Positions 16,841-25,434 are shown, counted from the stretch's first letter. The stretch: DNA of 64,000 bases from Tepidicaulis sp002389665 (GCF_965222285.1 NZ_OZ244942.1:1550001-1614000); one strand, 5' to 3'. Notes: generated by a model from the sequence alone, not told the origin. Translations and numbers: made by a program.

Positions 16841-16888
16841 GCTGCCCGGCAGAGCCCTCAAAAGGCTCCGCCGGCGCAAATATCAGAG

Positions 16889-17308
16889 TTAAATCGTCAC
16901 GAAGCCTTCCGGCGACATTGTCCAGTAAGGGTTCCAGGCGACTTCCCAGGCATGGCCGTCCGGGTCTTCGAAATAGCCGGAATAACCGCCCCACTCCCGT
17001 TTCACCGGCTCACTGAGAATGGCGCCGCCTTTCAGTTTGCGGATCTCGCTTAAGAGTGCATCGACCGCCTCCGGGCTTTCGACGTTATGCGCAAGCGCAA
17101 TGCCGCCGCGCCGCACGGCGATGTCACGGCCGAGTTCCTTTGCCATCTCGTCCTGTTTGAAAAGCGAAAAGGCAAAGCCGTTCATCTGAAAGAAAGCGAT
17201 ATTGTCGGCGGTGAAGCTCGGCGTCCAGCCGAGCCCGTCCCTGTAAAAGGCGAGCGCGCGGGGAAGGTCTTCCACCGCAAGGGTGATAAGTGTCAGTGCT
17301 TGTTTCAT
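16889..17308 (-). CDS. VOC-family (glyoxalase-fold) protein
   Basis: The 139-residue protein has the vicinal-oxygen-chelate fold: an opening LITLAVEDLPRALAFYRDGLGW strand-helix unit, then YFEDPDGHAWEVAWNP, the usual DPDGHxxE metal-ligand region, near the C-terminus. Related proteins include lactoylglutathione lyases and fosfomycin or bleomycin resistance proteins; no substrate can be named. ATG 17308 starts the family N-terminus exactly, and upstream in-frame sequence is not conserved-looking. Confidence 0.88.
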   Translation of the reverse strand: MKQALTLITLAVEDLPRALAFYRDGLGWTPSFTADNIAFFQMNGFAFSLFKQDEMAKELGRDIAVRRGGIALAHNVESPEAVDALLSEIRKLKGGAILSEPVKREWGGYSGYFEDPDGHAWEVAWNPYWTMSPEGFVTI

Positions 17309-17633
17309 GTGTTTTCTTGTCCCGTTGTCAGGGGCGTGAGACGCCCGGTTGATCTGAGCGCGCCGGGCAGCAGGGAATGGGGAGGAAGTTTCCACGCGCC
17401 ATCCCCGCCCGCCCGTGCGGCCAGCGGCAATGTCGCGGGACTGAACGAAGGCACGCCTTCGAGCGCCAGTGCATTGTCCGGAGAGAGCGAGTTGCGCAAC
17501 CGGAACAACGGGACGGATCAACCAGACCGGCCTGACTTTTTCGACAGAGTGAGTATGCTGGCCGGCGCAGCGGGGCGTCAAGTTTCGGTAGGCAGCCGGA
17601 ACCTGGGAGGGGAGCTACAGGAGGCCCAGGATT
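17309..17633. other. intergenic region without a gene
   Basis: This 325-base gap lies between two divergent glyoxalase-fold genes and presumably holds both promoters, but I see no convincing -35/-10 pair. GGGCGT (17332-17337) and ACGCCC (17341-17346) form a small perfect hairpin in the leader of the minus-strand gene. Frames here look non-coding. Confidence 0.5.
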
Positions 17634-18047
17634 ATGACCGTTACACTCAACCACACGATCATCCACGCGCGCGACCAAGTTGAAACCGCCGAGTTCATGA
17701 CAAGCATCCTTGGGCTCGAGCCCCATGTCATGCTGCCTCCCTTTGCGGTGGTGCAGGTGGACGATACATCGCTCGACGTGATGGAAACGTCAGATCCCAT
17801 CTCCTCACGCCATTTCGCGTTTCTGGTAAGCGAAACGGAGTTCGACGAGATTTTCTCGCGGCTGAAGGCGCGCGGTCTCAGCTATTGGGCCGATCCCTTT
17901 CAGAAACAGCCGGGCGAGATCAATCATTGGGACGATGGGCGCGGTGTTTACTTCAAAGACCCGAACGGCCATTTGCTCGAGATCCTTACCCGCCCCTATG
18001 GGAGCGGCGGGCTGGAGGCAAAACACCCCAACCCGCTTTTGTCCTGA
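17634..18047 (+). CDS. VOC-family (glyoxalase-fold) protein
   Basis: The 137-residue protein opens with LNHTIIHARDQVETAEFMTSILGL, has SRHFAFLVSE with a likely metal-binding His in mid-protein, and ends with VYFKDPNGHLLEILTRPY, the DPNGHxxE glyoxalase motif. It acts as a small cytoplasmic metalloprotein of unknown substrate. A strong ribosome site (AGGAGG, about 17619) precedes ATG 17634. It is divergent from the other VOC gene; the two are distinct members, not recent copies. Confidence 0.88.
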   Translation: MTVTLNHTIIHARDQVETAEFMTSILGLEPHVMLPPFAVVQVDDTSLDVMETSDPISSRHFAFLVSETEFDEIFSRLKARGLSYWADPFQKQPGEINHWDDGRGVYFKDPNGHLLEILTRPYGSGGLEAKHPNPLLS

Positions 18048-18067
18048 TCAGCGCCAGTATCCGGCCA

Positions 18068-18757
18068 TTATGCGGCGGCAAGCCAGCCGCGCCAGGTAAA
18101 GGCGGCATAGAAAAGCTCGATATCAGAAAAACCGGCAGCTTCGAGTAGCGCCTCGTCCTCTTCGGGCGTCAGCGTGTTGAGGGAACGTTCGACCGCGCCG
18201 CGCGCCCCTTCCACCTCCTCCGGGTCTGCGCCCGAGGCAACGGCGAAAGCGGCGTAACGGGAGAGCCAGATGGGCCGCTCAGCCTCGCTTTGCGGAAAAC
18301 TGCTATGCGCGGCGACAAAGGGCGCGCCGGGTTTCAGACGGCGGCGGATTTCCTCCATCGTGCGCCGCCGTTCCTCCGGCGCCAGAAAATGCAGTGTGAG
18401 AAGGCATGTCGCCGCATCGAACGGGCCTTCCGGCGCATCGTCGATATAACCTTCATGTAAGCGTACGCGGGAGCTGAGAGGGCCGAGCGTTTGCCGGGCA
18501 AGACCGAGCATGTCCGGCGCAGGGTCCACTCCGTCAAAGCTCCAGCCGGGATAAGTCTCCGCAAAAACCTTCAGTTCCAGTCCGCCGCCCGCGCCCAGCA
18601 CCAGAACCTGCGCGTCTTCGGGTATTTTCTCCGCGAGCAAGACGCCTGTCATGCGCTGCATGTCGGCATAACCCGGCATATAGCGGGGCGGGCCTTGCGT
18701 GTAGCGCGCGATCACGTCCGGATTGGAGAAATTGGCGAGCAATTCGTCATTCTGCAT
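18068..18757 (-). CDS. class I SAM-dependent methyltransferase
   Basis: The 229-residue protein has the SAM-binding motif VLVLGAGGGLELKVFAE, an acidic GVDPAPDML at the end of strand 2, and FDAATCLLTLHFL at motif IV. The overall pattern resembles UbiE/TehB-like small-molecule methyltransferases. The start ATG 18757 lies 11 bases inside the end of the Rrf2 gene, suggesting translational coupling; GTG 18817 is an in-frame alternative. The methyl acceptor is unknown. Being co-transcribed behind an autoregulated repressor, it is probably the repressor's target. Confidence 0.82.
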   Translation of the reverse strand: MQNDELLANFSNPDVIARYTQGPPRYMPGYADMQRMTGVLLAEKIPEDAQVLVLGAGGGLELKVFAETYPGWSFDGVDPAPDMLGLARQTLGPLSSRVRLHEGYIDDAPEGPFDAATCLLTLHFLAPEERRRTMEEIRRRLKPGAPFVAAHSSFPQSEAERPIWLSRYAAFAVASGADPEEVEGARGAVERSLNTLTPEEDEALLEAAGFSDIELFYAAFTWRGWLAAA

Positions 18758-19211
18758 GAGCGGTGTCCAGGCGGTAAGGGCCGCCGATTTTGGCAAGCCG
18801 TTTGTGAAAGTCGGCACTTAAAGCGGCGAGCGTGACGTCACCGAACCGGGCAAGCAGCAGGGCCTCGGCATCTCTAAAAGCCTGATTGAGAGCAGCGTTC
18901 ACCACCTGCTCGACAAGACAGCCCGGCGCTTCCGTCCGGTTGCCGATGGCAAGAAGCGAGGCACCGCCGACGGCTTTGTGAATATCCAGCAGCGTGACGG
19001 CAGATAGATCGCAGGCGAGCTGCCAGCCGCCGCCATGGCCTTTTTCCGAGCGTACATATCCCCGTTCGCGCAGGCCCGCCATCACCCTCCGGATAACGAC
19101 CGGGTTGGTTCCCATGGCTTTGGCAAGTGTTTCGGAGGTGACCGGTCCATCGTGCTCCGCCATGTGGAGGAGAACGTGAAGGATGCCGGAGAGTTTGCTG
19201 TCTCGTTTCAT
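18747..19211 (-). CDS. Rrf2-family transcriptional regulator, apparently leaderless
   Basis: The 154-residue winged-helix regulator reads SGILHVLLHMAEHDGPVTSETLAKAMGTNPVVIRRVMAGLRERGYV, then the Rrf2 wing SEKGHGGGWQLA. Only one cysteine lies in the region where IscR/NsrR hold an Fe-S cluster (APGCLVEQ), so this is a cluster-free type like YwnA. ATG 19211 has no ribosome site. The -10 box of a good promoter ends seven bases upstream, so the mRNA should begin at or next to the start codon. A perfect inverted repeat overlaps this start, indicating autoregulation. It heads an operon with the methyltransferase. Confidence 0.85.
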   Translation of the reverse strand: MKRDSKLSGILHVLLHMAEHDGPVTSETLAKAMGTNPVVIRRVMAGLRERGYVRSEKGHGGGWQLACDLSAVTLLDIHKAVGGASLLAIGNRTEAPGCLVEQVVNAALNQAFRDAEALLLARFGDVTLAALSADFHKRLAKIGGPYRLDTAHAE

Positions 19212-19238
19212 GTAACTAATAATATTACATGAAACGAG
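19202..19238. promoter_or_regulatory. inverted-repeat operator over the Rrf2 start
   Basis: CTCGTTTCATGTAA (19202-19215) and TTACATGAAACGAG (19225-19238) are perfect 14-base inverted arms around a 9-base AT-rich spacer. The spacer contains the -10 box. The left arm covers codons 1-4 of the Rrf2 gene. Binding there would block both transcription initiation and the start of the message. Confidence 0.8.
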
Positions 19239-19247
19239 TAGCGTCAA
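19219..19247 (-). promoter_or_regulatory. sigma70 promoter of the Rrf2 gene
   Basis: On the minus strand TTGACG (19247-19242) is followed after exactly 17 bases by TATTAT (19224-19219). The expected start point is about 19212, next to ATG 19211. The promoter lies inside the operator, consistent with negative autoregulation. Confidence 0.7.
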
Positions 19248-19333
19248 TCTTGAGAGGAATGACCTGCTTTCCCTTGGGTGATTTTGTGTAGAATACCCGC
19301 CAACAAAAAGATGGATGGCTAAGGGAGAGAGCT

Positions 19334-21055
19334 GTGGCGGATTACGATCTGATCATCAAAGGCGGCAAGATTGTCGATGGCACGAGCGCGCCCGCCTTTA
19401 CCGGTGACATTGCGGTGAAGGACGGCAAGATCGCCGCCGTGGGTCAGGTCACGGGCACGGCCACGCGCGAGATCGATGCCGGCGGGCTTTTGGTAACGCC
19501 GGGCTTCGTCGACATTCACACGCATTACGATGCGCAGGCGACCTGGGACCCTTATCTCACCCCCTCCTCTCTCCACGGCGTGACCACCGTCGTCATGGGC
19601 AATTGCGGCGTCGGTTTTGCGCCGGTGAAGCCGGAGCAGCGGGACGATCTCATCGACCTCATGGAAGCGGTGGAGGACATTCCCGGCGTTGCCATGCATG
19701 AGGGCATCAAATGGGAATGGGAGACCTTTCCCGAATATATGGATACGCTCGATAAACGCCGCTTCACCATGGATGTGGGCGTGCAGATGCCGCACTGCGC
19801 GCTGCGCGTCTATGTGATGGGAAAGCGCGGCGTCGATAATGAATTCGCGACCGCCGAAGACATGGAAAAAATGAGCAAGCTCACCTATGAGGCGATCAAG
19901 GCGGGCGCGCTCGGCTTTTCCACCTCGCGCACGGATTTGCACAACACGCTGGAAGGCAATCCGGTGCCCGGCACCTTCGCGGCGAAGGATGAGCTTTTTG
20001 CGATCGGCGATGCGCTGGAAAAAGCGGGAACCGGCGTCTTCCAGATTTCGGCGACGCACCGCGACATGGACCAGGAATTCGAGTGGATGCTGGAAATGGC
20101 GCGCAAGACGGGCCGCACCGTGACCTTCAACCTGCAGCAGATCGACGAGCGGCCCGATCTTTACAAGAAGCTGCTGGCGATGCTGGACAAGGCGCGCGCC
20201 GAAGGCGTGACCAATCTGCGCGGCCAGCATTCGGGCCGCCCGGTCGGTATCCTGATGGGCTGGCAGACCTCCGTTCATCCCTTCATCGCGCATAAGGAAT
20301 ATGCAAAGCTTGCCAAGCTGCCGATCAAGGAGCGGATCGAAAAGCTGAAAGACCCGGCGGTGAAAGCCGCCATCCTGGCGGACAGCAATCCCAATCTCGG
20401 GGATTTCGGCAATTTCGTCACCGGCTCCTTCCACAAGATGTATCCGATGGGCGTCGAGGAAAATTACGAACCGGCCCAGGAAGATTCCATTGCCGCGATT
20501 GCGATGCGTGAAGGCAAGAGCGCCAAGGAAATCGCTTACGATGCGATGATGATGAATGGCGGTGAGGCGCTGCTCTATTTCCCGCTCTTCGGCTATTCGG
20601 ACAATGACTTTTCCGCCATCGAGGAACTGCTCGAACATCCGCAGACGGGCTTGAGCCTCGCGGATGCGGGCGCCCATTGCGGCGCGATTTGCGATGGGGC
20701 AACGCCGACCTTCATGCTCACCCACTGGGTGCGGGACAGAAAGCGCGGGCGCAAGCTGCCACTCGAGCAGATCGTGCGCATTCAAACGAAAGACACGGCC
20801 GAGCAATATGCGCTGTTTGACCGGGGCGTCATTGCGCCGGGTATGCGGGCCGACATCAACGTCATCGATTTTGACAACCTGAGCTGCCCGCCGCCGGAAA
20901 TGGTGTTCGACCTGCCGGCCTCGGGCCGCCGTCTCTTCCAGGGTGCGGAAGGTTATGTGGCGACCATCGTCAAAGGCGAGGTCGTGATGGAAAATGGCAA
21001 GCCGACAGGCGCCCTGCCCGGCAAATTACTGCGCGGCCCGCAAGCTGCAGCCTGA
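19334..21055 (+). CDS. N-acyl-D-amino-acid deacylase-like amidohydrolase
   Basis: The 573-residue amidohydrolase-superfamily enzyme has YDLIIKGGKIVDGTSAPAFTGDIAVKDGKI at the start, metal motif GFVDIHTHYDAQ at about residues 57-68, a conserved GNCGVGFAPV, and a C-terminal LADAGAHCGAICDGATPT with the active-site Asp region. It matches the D-aminoacylase/dihydroorotase-like branch, which hydrolyses N-acyl-D-amino acids or related amides; substrate unproven. The start is GTG 19334 with AGGGAGAG upstream. It is divergent from the Rrf2 gene, 122 bases apart, and ends at a strong bidirectional terminator. Confidence 0.85.
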   Translation: MADYDLIIKGGKIVDGTSAPAFTGDIAVKDGKIAAVGQVTGTATREIDAGGLLVTPGFVDIHTHYDAQATWDPYLTPSSLHGVTTVVMGNCGVGFAPVKPEQRDDLIDLMEAVEDIPGVAMHEGIKWEWETFPEYMDTLDKRRFTMDVGVQMPHCALRVYVMGKRGVDNEFATAEDMEKMSKLTYEAIKAGALGFSTSRTDLHNTLEGNPVPGTFAAKDELFAIGDALEKAGTGVFQISATHRDMDQEFEWMLEMARKTGRTVTFNLQQIDERPDLYKKLLAMLDKARAEGVTNLRGQHSGRPVGILMGWQTSVHPFIAHKEYAKLAKLPIKERIEKLKDPAVKAAILADSNPNLGDFGNFVTGSFHKMYPMGVEENYEPAQEDSIAAIAMREGKSAKEIAYDAMMMNGGEALLYFPLFGYSDNDFSAIEELLEHPQTGLSLADAGAHCGAICDGATPTFMLTHWVRDRKRGRKLPLEQIVRIQTKDTAEQYALFDRGVIAPGMRADINVIDFDNLSCPPPEMVFDLPASGRRLFQGAEGYVATIVKGEVVMENGKPTGALPGKLLRGPQAAA

Positions 21056-21075
21056 CCGTCAAAGAGGGCGAAACG

Positions 21076-21112
21076 AAAAAAGGGAGAGGCCGGGCCTCTC
21101 CCTTTTCTTTTT
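21076..21112. terminator. bidirectional rho-independent terminator
   Basis: AAAAGGGAGAGGC (21078-21090) and GCCTCTCCCTTTT (21094-21106) form a perfect 13-bp stem with a 3-base loop, with an A-run before and CTTTTT after. It serves the amidohydrolase gene (+) and the converging crotonase gene (-). Confidence 0.92.
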
Positions 21113-21127
21113 CGGTAGGGTCCGGTT

Positions 21128-21958
21128 TCAGCCCGCGTCTTTGAATTTCGCGGGGCGTTTTTCCAGGTTCGACATGATGGATTCGATCTGGTTCGGCGAG
21201 CCGATCAACTTGTCCTGCTCGATGGATTCCATCAAAAGCCCGTCCGCCGCCGTCGCATAAGGCGCGGCATTGTAAATTCGCTTCATGGCGCGGATGGCAT
21301 CCGGGCTCTTGCCGGCGATTTCCTTTGCCGTCGCCAGCGCCTCGGCGAGCGGGTCTTTTGCGACGCGTGTGGCGAAACCATAGTTGAAGGCTTCCTCACC
21401 TGAGAAGATACGGCCCGTATAGCTCAGCTCCCGGACGATATCTTCACGGGCAAGATGGCGCATGAGCTGCGTACCCGCCATATCGGGCACGAGGCCCCAT
21501 TTGACTTCCATGACGGAAAGCTTCGTGTCGGGCGCGACATAGCGGATATCCGCGCCGAGCATCACCTGAAAGCCGCCGCCGAAAGCAACGCCGTGAACGG
21601 CGGCGATCACCGGCACCGGCACCTCGCGCCAGATCCAGGCGGCATATTGCGCGTCATTGGCAATACCCTGGGTGCGCTTTTCAAGCCGCCCTTCCCCGCT
21701 GCCGGCAGCCGGGTTCGAGCCTTTGCCGCTGCCGCCTTCTTTCATCTTGGCGAAATTGCCCATGTCGAGTCCGGCGCAAAAGGCCCGGCCCTCGCCTGAG
21801 ATAACGGCAACACGCACGGACGGATCGCTTTTCAGCTTCTCACCCGTCTCCAGCAAGGCCTGGAACATGGCCGGATCGAGCGCATTCATCTTGTCCGAAC
21901 GCACCAGCCGGATATCGGCCACACCCTCTTCGATTTTCAGCGAAACGCGGTCGCTCAT
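21128..21958 (-). CDS. crotonase/enoyl-CoA hydratase family protein
   Basis: The 276-residue crotonase-fold enzyme has oxyanion-hole segments GRAFCAGLDMGNF (about 58-70) and HGVAFGGGFQVMLGADIRY (about 117-135), followed by VMEVKWGLVPDMAGT. A Gly/Ser-rich insert (EGGSGKGSNPAAGSGEG) sits between them. The family covers hydratases, isomerases and dehalogenases on acyl-CoA; the exact reaction is unknown. ATG 21958 has GGTGGAGA upstream. It is followed 101 bases into the upstream side by a thioesterase and a dienelactone hydrolase on the same strand. Confidence 0.87.
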   Translation of the reverse strand: MSDRVSLKIEEGVADIRLVRSDKMNALDPAMFQALLETGEKLKSDPSVRVAVISGEGRAFCAGLDMGNFAKMKEGGSGKGSNPAAGSGEGRLEKRTQGIANDAQYAAWIWREVPVPVIAAVHGVAFGGGFQVMLGADIRYVAPDTKLSVMEVKWGLVPDMAGTQLMRHLAREDIVRELSYTGRIFSGEEAFNYGFATRVAKDPLAEALATAKEIAGKSPDAIRAMKRIYNAAPYATAADGLLMESIEQDKLIGSPNQIESIMSNLEKRPAKFKDAG

Positions 21959-22059
21959 CTTTGTCTCCACCCTGTTGAATGTTTATTGGCGGCAGATTAG
22001 GCGAGTGGCAAGGTTCGCGCAAATGCCGCAGCGTCGCTGCCGCTTTGCCGCCTTGAAAA

Positions 22060-22467
22060 CTACTTGCCGATTTTGAACGTGGCGCTTGCCCGCGCAACAA
22101 GCACGCCTTCGGGCGTGAAAAGCTCGGCTTCGGCAAAGGCGATGGATTTGCCCCGGTGGCGCACCCAGCCCTCGCCGTGCAGCTCACCGACGCCGGCTGC
22201 GCCCAGAAAACTCGTTTTCATTTCCAGCGTCACTTGCGGCGTGCCCGGCACCTCATGGGTGCTGCGCACCGCATGACCGCAGAGCCCGTCCAGCATGGCG
22301 GCAAGAAAACCGCCATAGATGCGCCCGCCCCGGTTGATGAAGTTTTCGCCTGCATAATAAGAGGCCTTCACCCGGCCGGGCTCCACGGAAATGACTTTCT
22401 TGCCGAGGGTGACGGCGGCGGGAGATTCCCATGTCTGGTCTTCCGGACGCAGATCGCTGTCGCTCAC
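22060..22467 (-). CDS. hotdog-fold PaaI-type thioesterase
   Basis: This 135-residue single hotdog domain has NFINRGGRIYGGFLAAMLDGLCGHAVRS as the central helix region with the active-site Gly/Asp of PaaI/YbgC-like thioesterases, then TPQVTLEMKTSFLGAA strands. It probably hydrolyses acyl-CoA thioesters in the cytoplasm. The start is GTG 22467 with AAGGA seven bases upstream, and it overlaps the dienelactone hydrolase stop by four bases (GTGA), so the two are coupled. Confidence 0.88.
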   Translation of the reverse strand: MSDSDLRPEDQTWESPAAVTLGKKVISVEPGRVKASYYAGENFINRGGRIYGGFLAAMLDGLCGHAVRSTHEVPGTPQVTLEMKTSFLGAAGVGELHGEGWVRHRGKSIAFAEAELFTPEGVLVARASATFKIGK

Positions 22468-23216
22468 TTGGTATTTCCTTCAGGTTGCGGCAAACGGCGC
22501 CGGTAAAGATCGAAGACTTTCTCCCAAACGGCCTCTGCCGCATCGGCCTTATAAAGCGGGCGTTCGGGAAAACAGAAGCCGTGTTCCGTGCCGGGCCAGA
22601 TGTCGAGCTGGTAAGGCACGTTGTTTTTCTCCAAGGCCTCTTTTAAATCCGGAATGACGTTATCCGGCACCCAGGCGTCGGTTTCGGCAAAGCCGAAATA
22701 AAGCTCTGCCTTGATGCGGGGAGCCAGAAGATGGGGCGAGTCTTCCTTATCCGTGACGATGCCAACGCCGTAAAGCGAGACGGCGGCGGCAAAGCGGTCG
22801 GGAAACGTGCCCGCCGCGGAGACCACATATTGCCCGCTCATACAATAGCCGATGCAGCCGGCAGGCCCGAACGCGGCGTTTACATTCGTGTCGAGAAAAT
22901 CGAGCAGCGCGCGCGTGTCTTCCATGATGAGCCCATTGTTGAGCGAATACATGGCATCGAACACTTCCTCGCGTACATCATCGTTCGGAATGGGCGTTGG
23001 AAAGCGTTTGCGTCCAAGCCGGTAATAAAGATCCGGCAGAAGCACATAATAACCTTGCGCGGCGATGCGGCGGCAAAAGCCGTAAAGTTCCTCGCGGATG
23101 CCCGGCGCGTCCATATAAAGAATGATGGGCGGATGGCGCTTGCCGTCTTCCGGCCAAACGGTGAAGGTTTCGATCTGGCCGCCCGGCCCGTTTATCTGCT
23201 CGATCTTTTCGTGCAT
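22464..23216 (-). CDS. dienelactone hydrolase family protein
   Basis: This 250-residue alpha/beta hydrolase has IILYMDAPGIREELY near residue 31, the nucleophile elbow GYCMSG (Cys nucleophile as in carboxymethylenebutenolidase), ETDAWVP with the acid, and PGTEHGFCFPERP with the catalytic His. The family opens dienelactones in chlorocatechol breakdown, but many members have other ester substrates. It is first in a unit with the PaaI thioesterase and probably the crotonase. Confidence 0.9.
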   Translation of the reverse strand: MHEKIEQINGPGGQIETFTVWPEDGKRHPPIILYMDAPGIREELYGFCRRIAAQGYYVLLPDLYYRLGRKRFPTPIPNDDVREEVFDAMYSLNNGLIMEDTRALLDFLDTNVNAAFGPAGCIGYCMSGQYVVSAAGTFPDRFAAAVSLYGVGIVTDKEDSPHLLAPRIKAELYFGFAETDAWVPDNVIPDLKEALEKNNVPYQLDIWPGTEHGFCFPERPLYKADAAEAVWEKVFDLYRRRLPQPEGNTK

Positions 23217-23290
23217 ATGGCTCCTCCAGCGCGCAGCTTAAAAAGCTGCGGCCTCCTGTCAAAGAAAAACACTGGCAAAGGAAAAGCTGG

Positions 23291-23319
23291 CAAAGAAAAA
23301 CGCCGGCACGGGGCCGGCG
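23291..23319 (-). terminator. rho-independent terminator after the GST gene
   Basis: CGCCGGC (23301-23307) pairs with GCCGGCG (23313-23319). Read on the minus strand, the stem is followed by TTTTTCTTTG. It lies 31 bases after the glutathione transferase stop codon and separates it from the dienelactone hydrolase gene. Confidence 0.75.
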
Positions 23320-23349
23320 TCTTGTCTTCATCTCTACCAGTAGCCGGGA

Positions 23350-23967
23350 TCAGGCCGTTGCCTTGGCGCTGTCGCGTTCCTTCATGCGCTCATACCAGGC
23401 AAGCACATTCTTGTTTTCAGGCTTAAGCGGCTGGCCGACGCTCACGCCGAAATCGAGGAAGCAGAAGAGCAGAATATCGGCAAGGCTCATGCGTTTGCCT
23501 GCGAGATACTCTTTGCCTTGGAGCTGCCCGTCGAGCCAGACGAGCTTGTCCTGCGCAATGGCTTTGAGCCCGTCTGCCGCTTCCGGCAGGCAGCGCATGC
23601 GGTTCTTGAACATCTCCAGCCCTTCGGAAAAACGGAAGCCGTTCGCCAGCGGCTCGCAAATGCCAAGATCGACGCGGCGCGTCCACATGCGCGTTTCCGC
23701 GCGCTCTTCTGGCGTTTTGCCGACGAGGCCGGACTGGCCTTCTTTCTCATCGAGATACTCGCAAATGGCCGTCACTTCCGCGAGGATCGTGCCGTCATCG
23801 AGCTCGAGGCACGGAAGCTGCCCGGCGGGGTTCTTTTGCAGGTAAGGCTCGGCGCGGTTTGCCGCGCCCATAATGTCTACTTCCTCGAACGGCACCTCGA
23901 TGCCGCGTTCGGCCATATACATTTTGACGACCCGGGGGTTGGGGCCGATGGAATTATAGAATTTCAC
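23350..23967 (-). CDS. glutathione S-transferase family protein
   Basis: The protein of about 205 residues has a thioredoxin-like N-terminal domain (KFYNSIGPNPRVVKMYMAERGI, then NPAGQLPCLELDDG with the cis-Pro and ITAICEYLDE with the glutathione-gamma-Glu site) and an all-helical C-terminal domain (LAGKRMSLADILLFCFLDFG). The substrate is unknown. I chose GTG 23967 because AGGAG sits seven bases upstream and the family N-terminus begins there; ATG 23991 would add eight residues. Single gene, closed by a terminator. Confidence 0.88.
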   Translation of the reverse strand: MKFYNSIGPNPRVVKMYMAERGIEVPFEEVDIMGAANRAEPYLQKNPAGQLPCLELDDGTILAEVTAICEYLDEKEGQSGLVGKTPEERAETRMWTRRVDLGICEPLANGFRFSEGLEMFKNRMRCLPEAADGLKAIAQDKLVWLDGQLQGKEYLAGKRMSLADILLFCFLDFGVSVGQPLKPENKNVLAWYERMKERDSAKATA

Positions 23968-24100
23968 TGCGCGCTCCTGTTGTTTGGCCATTCAGATTGG
24001 CTCTTTTGTGCAAGCCCATTTTCATAATTGGCTCTGCTCTAGGGCAAAGAAGACATGTCTGCTATGACAGGATCAATAGAAATCTTGAACGAGCAGGCCA

Positions 24101-25405
24101 ATGTCGGAGTTGCGGGACGAGGCGCCGGGCGGACGGGCGCCCCTTTTCTATGGCTGGTACATTGTGGCCGCGGCCTTTGCCGTCATGACCGTGTCGGCGG
24201 GGCTCGGCTTTTACAATCTCGGCGTTTATCTGAAAGCTTTCGTCGCCGAGCGGGACTTTGCCGTATCGGTGACATCGGCGGCGACCGCGAGTTTTTTCAT
24301 TTCATCGGGCCTCACGGGCCTTGTCGTCGGTGCCTATATCGAAAAGCACGATCCGCGCTGGTCGGTACTGGCGGGCGCGGTAATCGCCTCTGCTGCCATG
24401 TTCGGCGTACGCTGGGTGGAAGAGCTTTGGCAGCTTTATGCCTTTCACATTCTCTTCGGCGCAGGCTATGCGGCCTGCGCGCTTTTGCCCTGCACGACGC
24501 TGGTGGCGCGCTGGTTCAACGATAAGCGCTCCATCGCGCTTTCTTATGCCTCCACGGGGCTTTCCGTCGGCGGCATTCTGCTCACCCCGCTTTCCGCCAA
24601 GCTCATCGATATTGGCGGTATCGGCTGGGCGGCGCAGTGGCTCGCCCTGATTTTTTTTATCGGCATTGTGCCGGTGTCTCTTCTTGTCTTCCGCCCCTCG
24701 CCCGCTTCCATGGGGCTTCGGCCGGACGGGGCGGCGGTAAGCCGGGATGAAAAAGGCAACGCGCTGCCGGAAGCGGCGGCAGAAGGCGCGGATTTCGGCG
24801 CGGCGGTGCGCTCGCGGCTCTTTCTTTTCATGGTCGCCGCCTTCGTCTTTGCCATGATGGCGCAGGTCGGCACAATCGCGCATCTCTTTCGCCTCGTTGC
24901 GACGCGCACGGGCAGCGACGACACCGCCTCCCTTGCCGTGGCGCTGATGGCGGGCTCCAGCATTGCCGGGCGCCTCATTGGCGGGCAAGTGCTCACCCGC
25001 CTTCCCGCCCGGCCTTTCGTTCTGGCACTGACGCTCGTGCAGGGAAGCGCGCTCGTGCTTTACGCTTTTGCGCAAAGCGAGGCGGCGCTTTTTGCCGTCG
25101 CGCTTTTATTCGGCACCTCCGTCGGCAATTTGCTGATGATGCAGCCGCTCATCGTGGCGGAGGCTTTCGGCCTTAAAGCCTATGGCCGGCTCTTTTCCTG
25201 GAGCCAGTTTGCGATGACGCTGGGCGTTGCCTCCGGCCCGGCAATGATCGGTTTTATCTATGAACAAGCGGGCGGCTATCAGCCCGCCTTCCTGCTGATG
25301 GCCGCTGCCTCGCTTACGGCCTTTGTCTGCCTTCTGGCGGCGGGTTCCTTCGATGTCTTCCGCAAGAACGGCTGGCAGGCGCCGGTAAAACGACAAATAA
25401 AGTAA
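24101..25405 (+). CDS. MFS transporter (monocarboxylate-porter-like)
   Basis: The 434-residue integral membrane protein has about 12 hydrophobic helices and a polar central loop (about residues 205-235). It begins FYGWYIVAAAFAVMTVSAGLGFY, typical of the oxalate/formate and monocarboxylate branch. The substrate cannot be fixed from sequence, but an organic acid is likely. The gene is followed on the same strand by the gamma-carbonic-anhydrase-like gene after 29 bases and then the malyl-CoA-lyase-like gene, which suggests uptake of a C3-C5 acid for that pathway (inference). Confidence 0.85.
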   Translation: MSELRDEAPGGRAPLFYGWYIVAAAFAVMTVSAGLGFYNLGVYLKAFVAERDFAVSVTSAATASFFISSGLTGLVVGAYIEKHDPRWSVLAGAVIASAAMFGVRWVEELWQLYAFHILFGAGYAACALLPCTTLVARWFNDKRSIALSYASTGLSVGGILLTPLSAKLIDIGGIGWAAQWLALIFFIGIVPVSLLVFRPSPASMGLRPDGAAVSRDEKGNALPEAAAEGADFGAAVRSRLFLFMVAAFVFAMMAQVGTIAHLFRLVATRTGSDDTASLAVALMAGSSIAGRLIGGQVLTRLPARPFVLALTLVQGSALVLYAFAQSEAALFAVALLFGTSVGNLLMMQPLIVAEAFGLKAYGRLFSWSQFAMTLGVASGPAMIGFIYEQAGGYQPAFLLMAAASLTAFVCLLAAGSFDVFRKNGWQAPVKRQIK

Positions 25406-25434
25406 AAAACGACAAACAGATAAGAGGAAACGCA

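Noticed and set aside
16226..16888. Possible integrated element with att duplication at tRNA-Ser
   Set aside because: I found no second copy of the tRNA 3' end (CCCACCCCCTCCGCC) downstream and no integrase.
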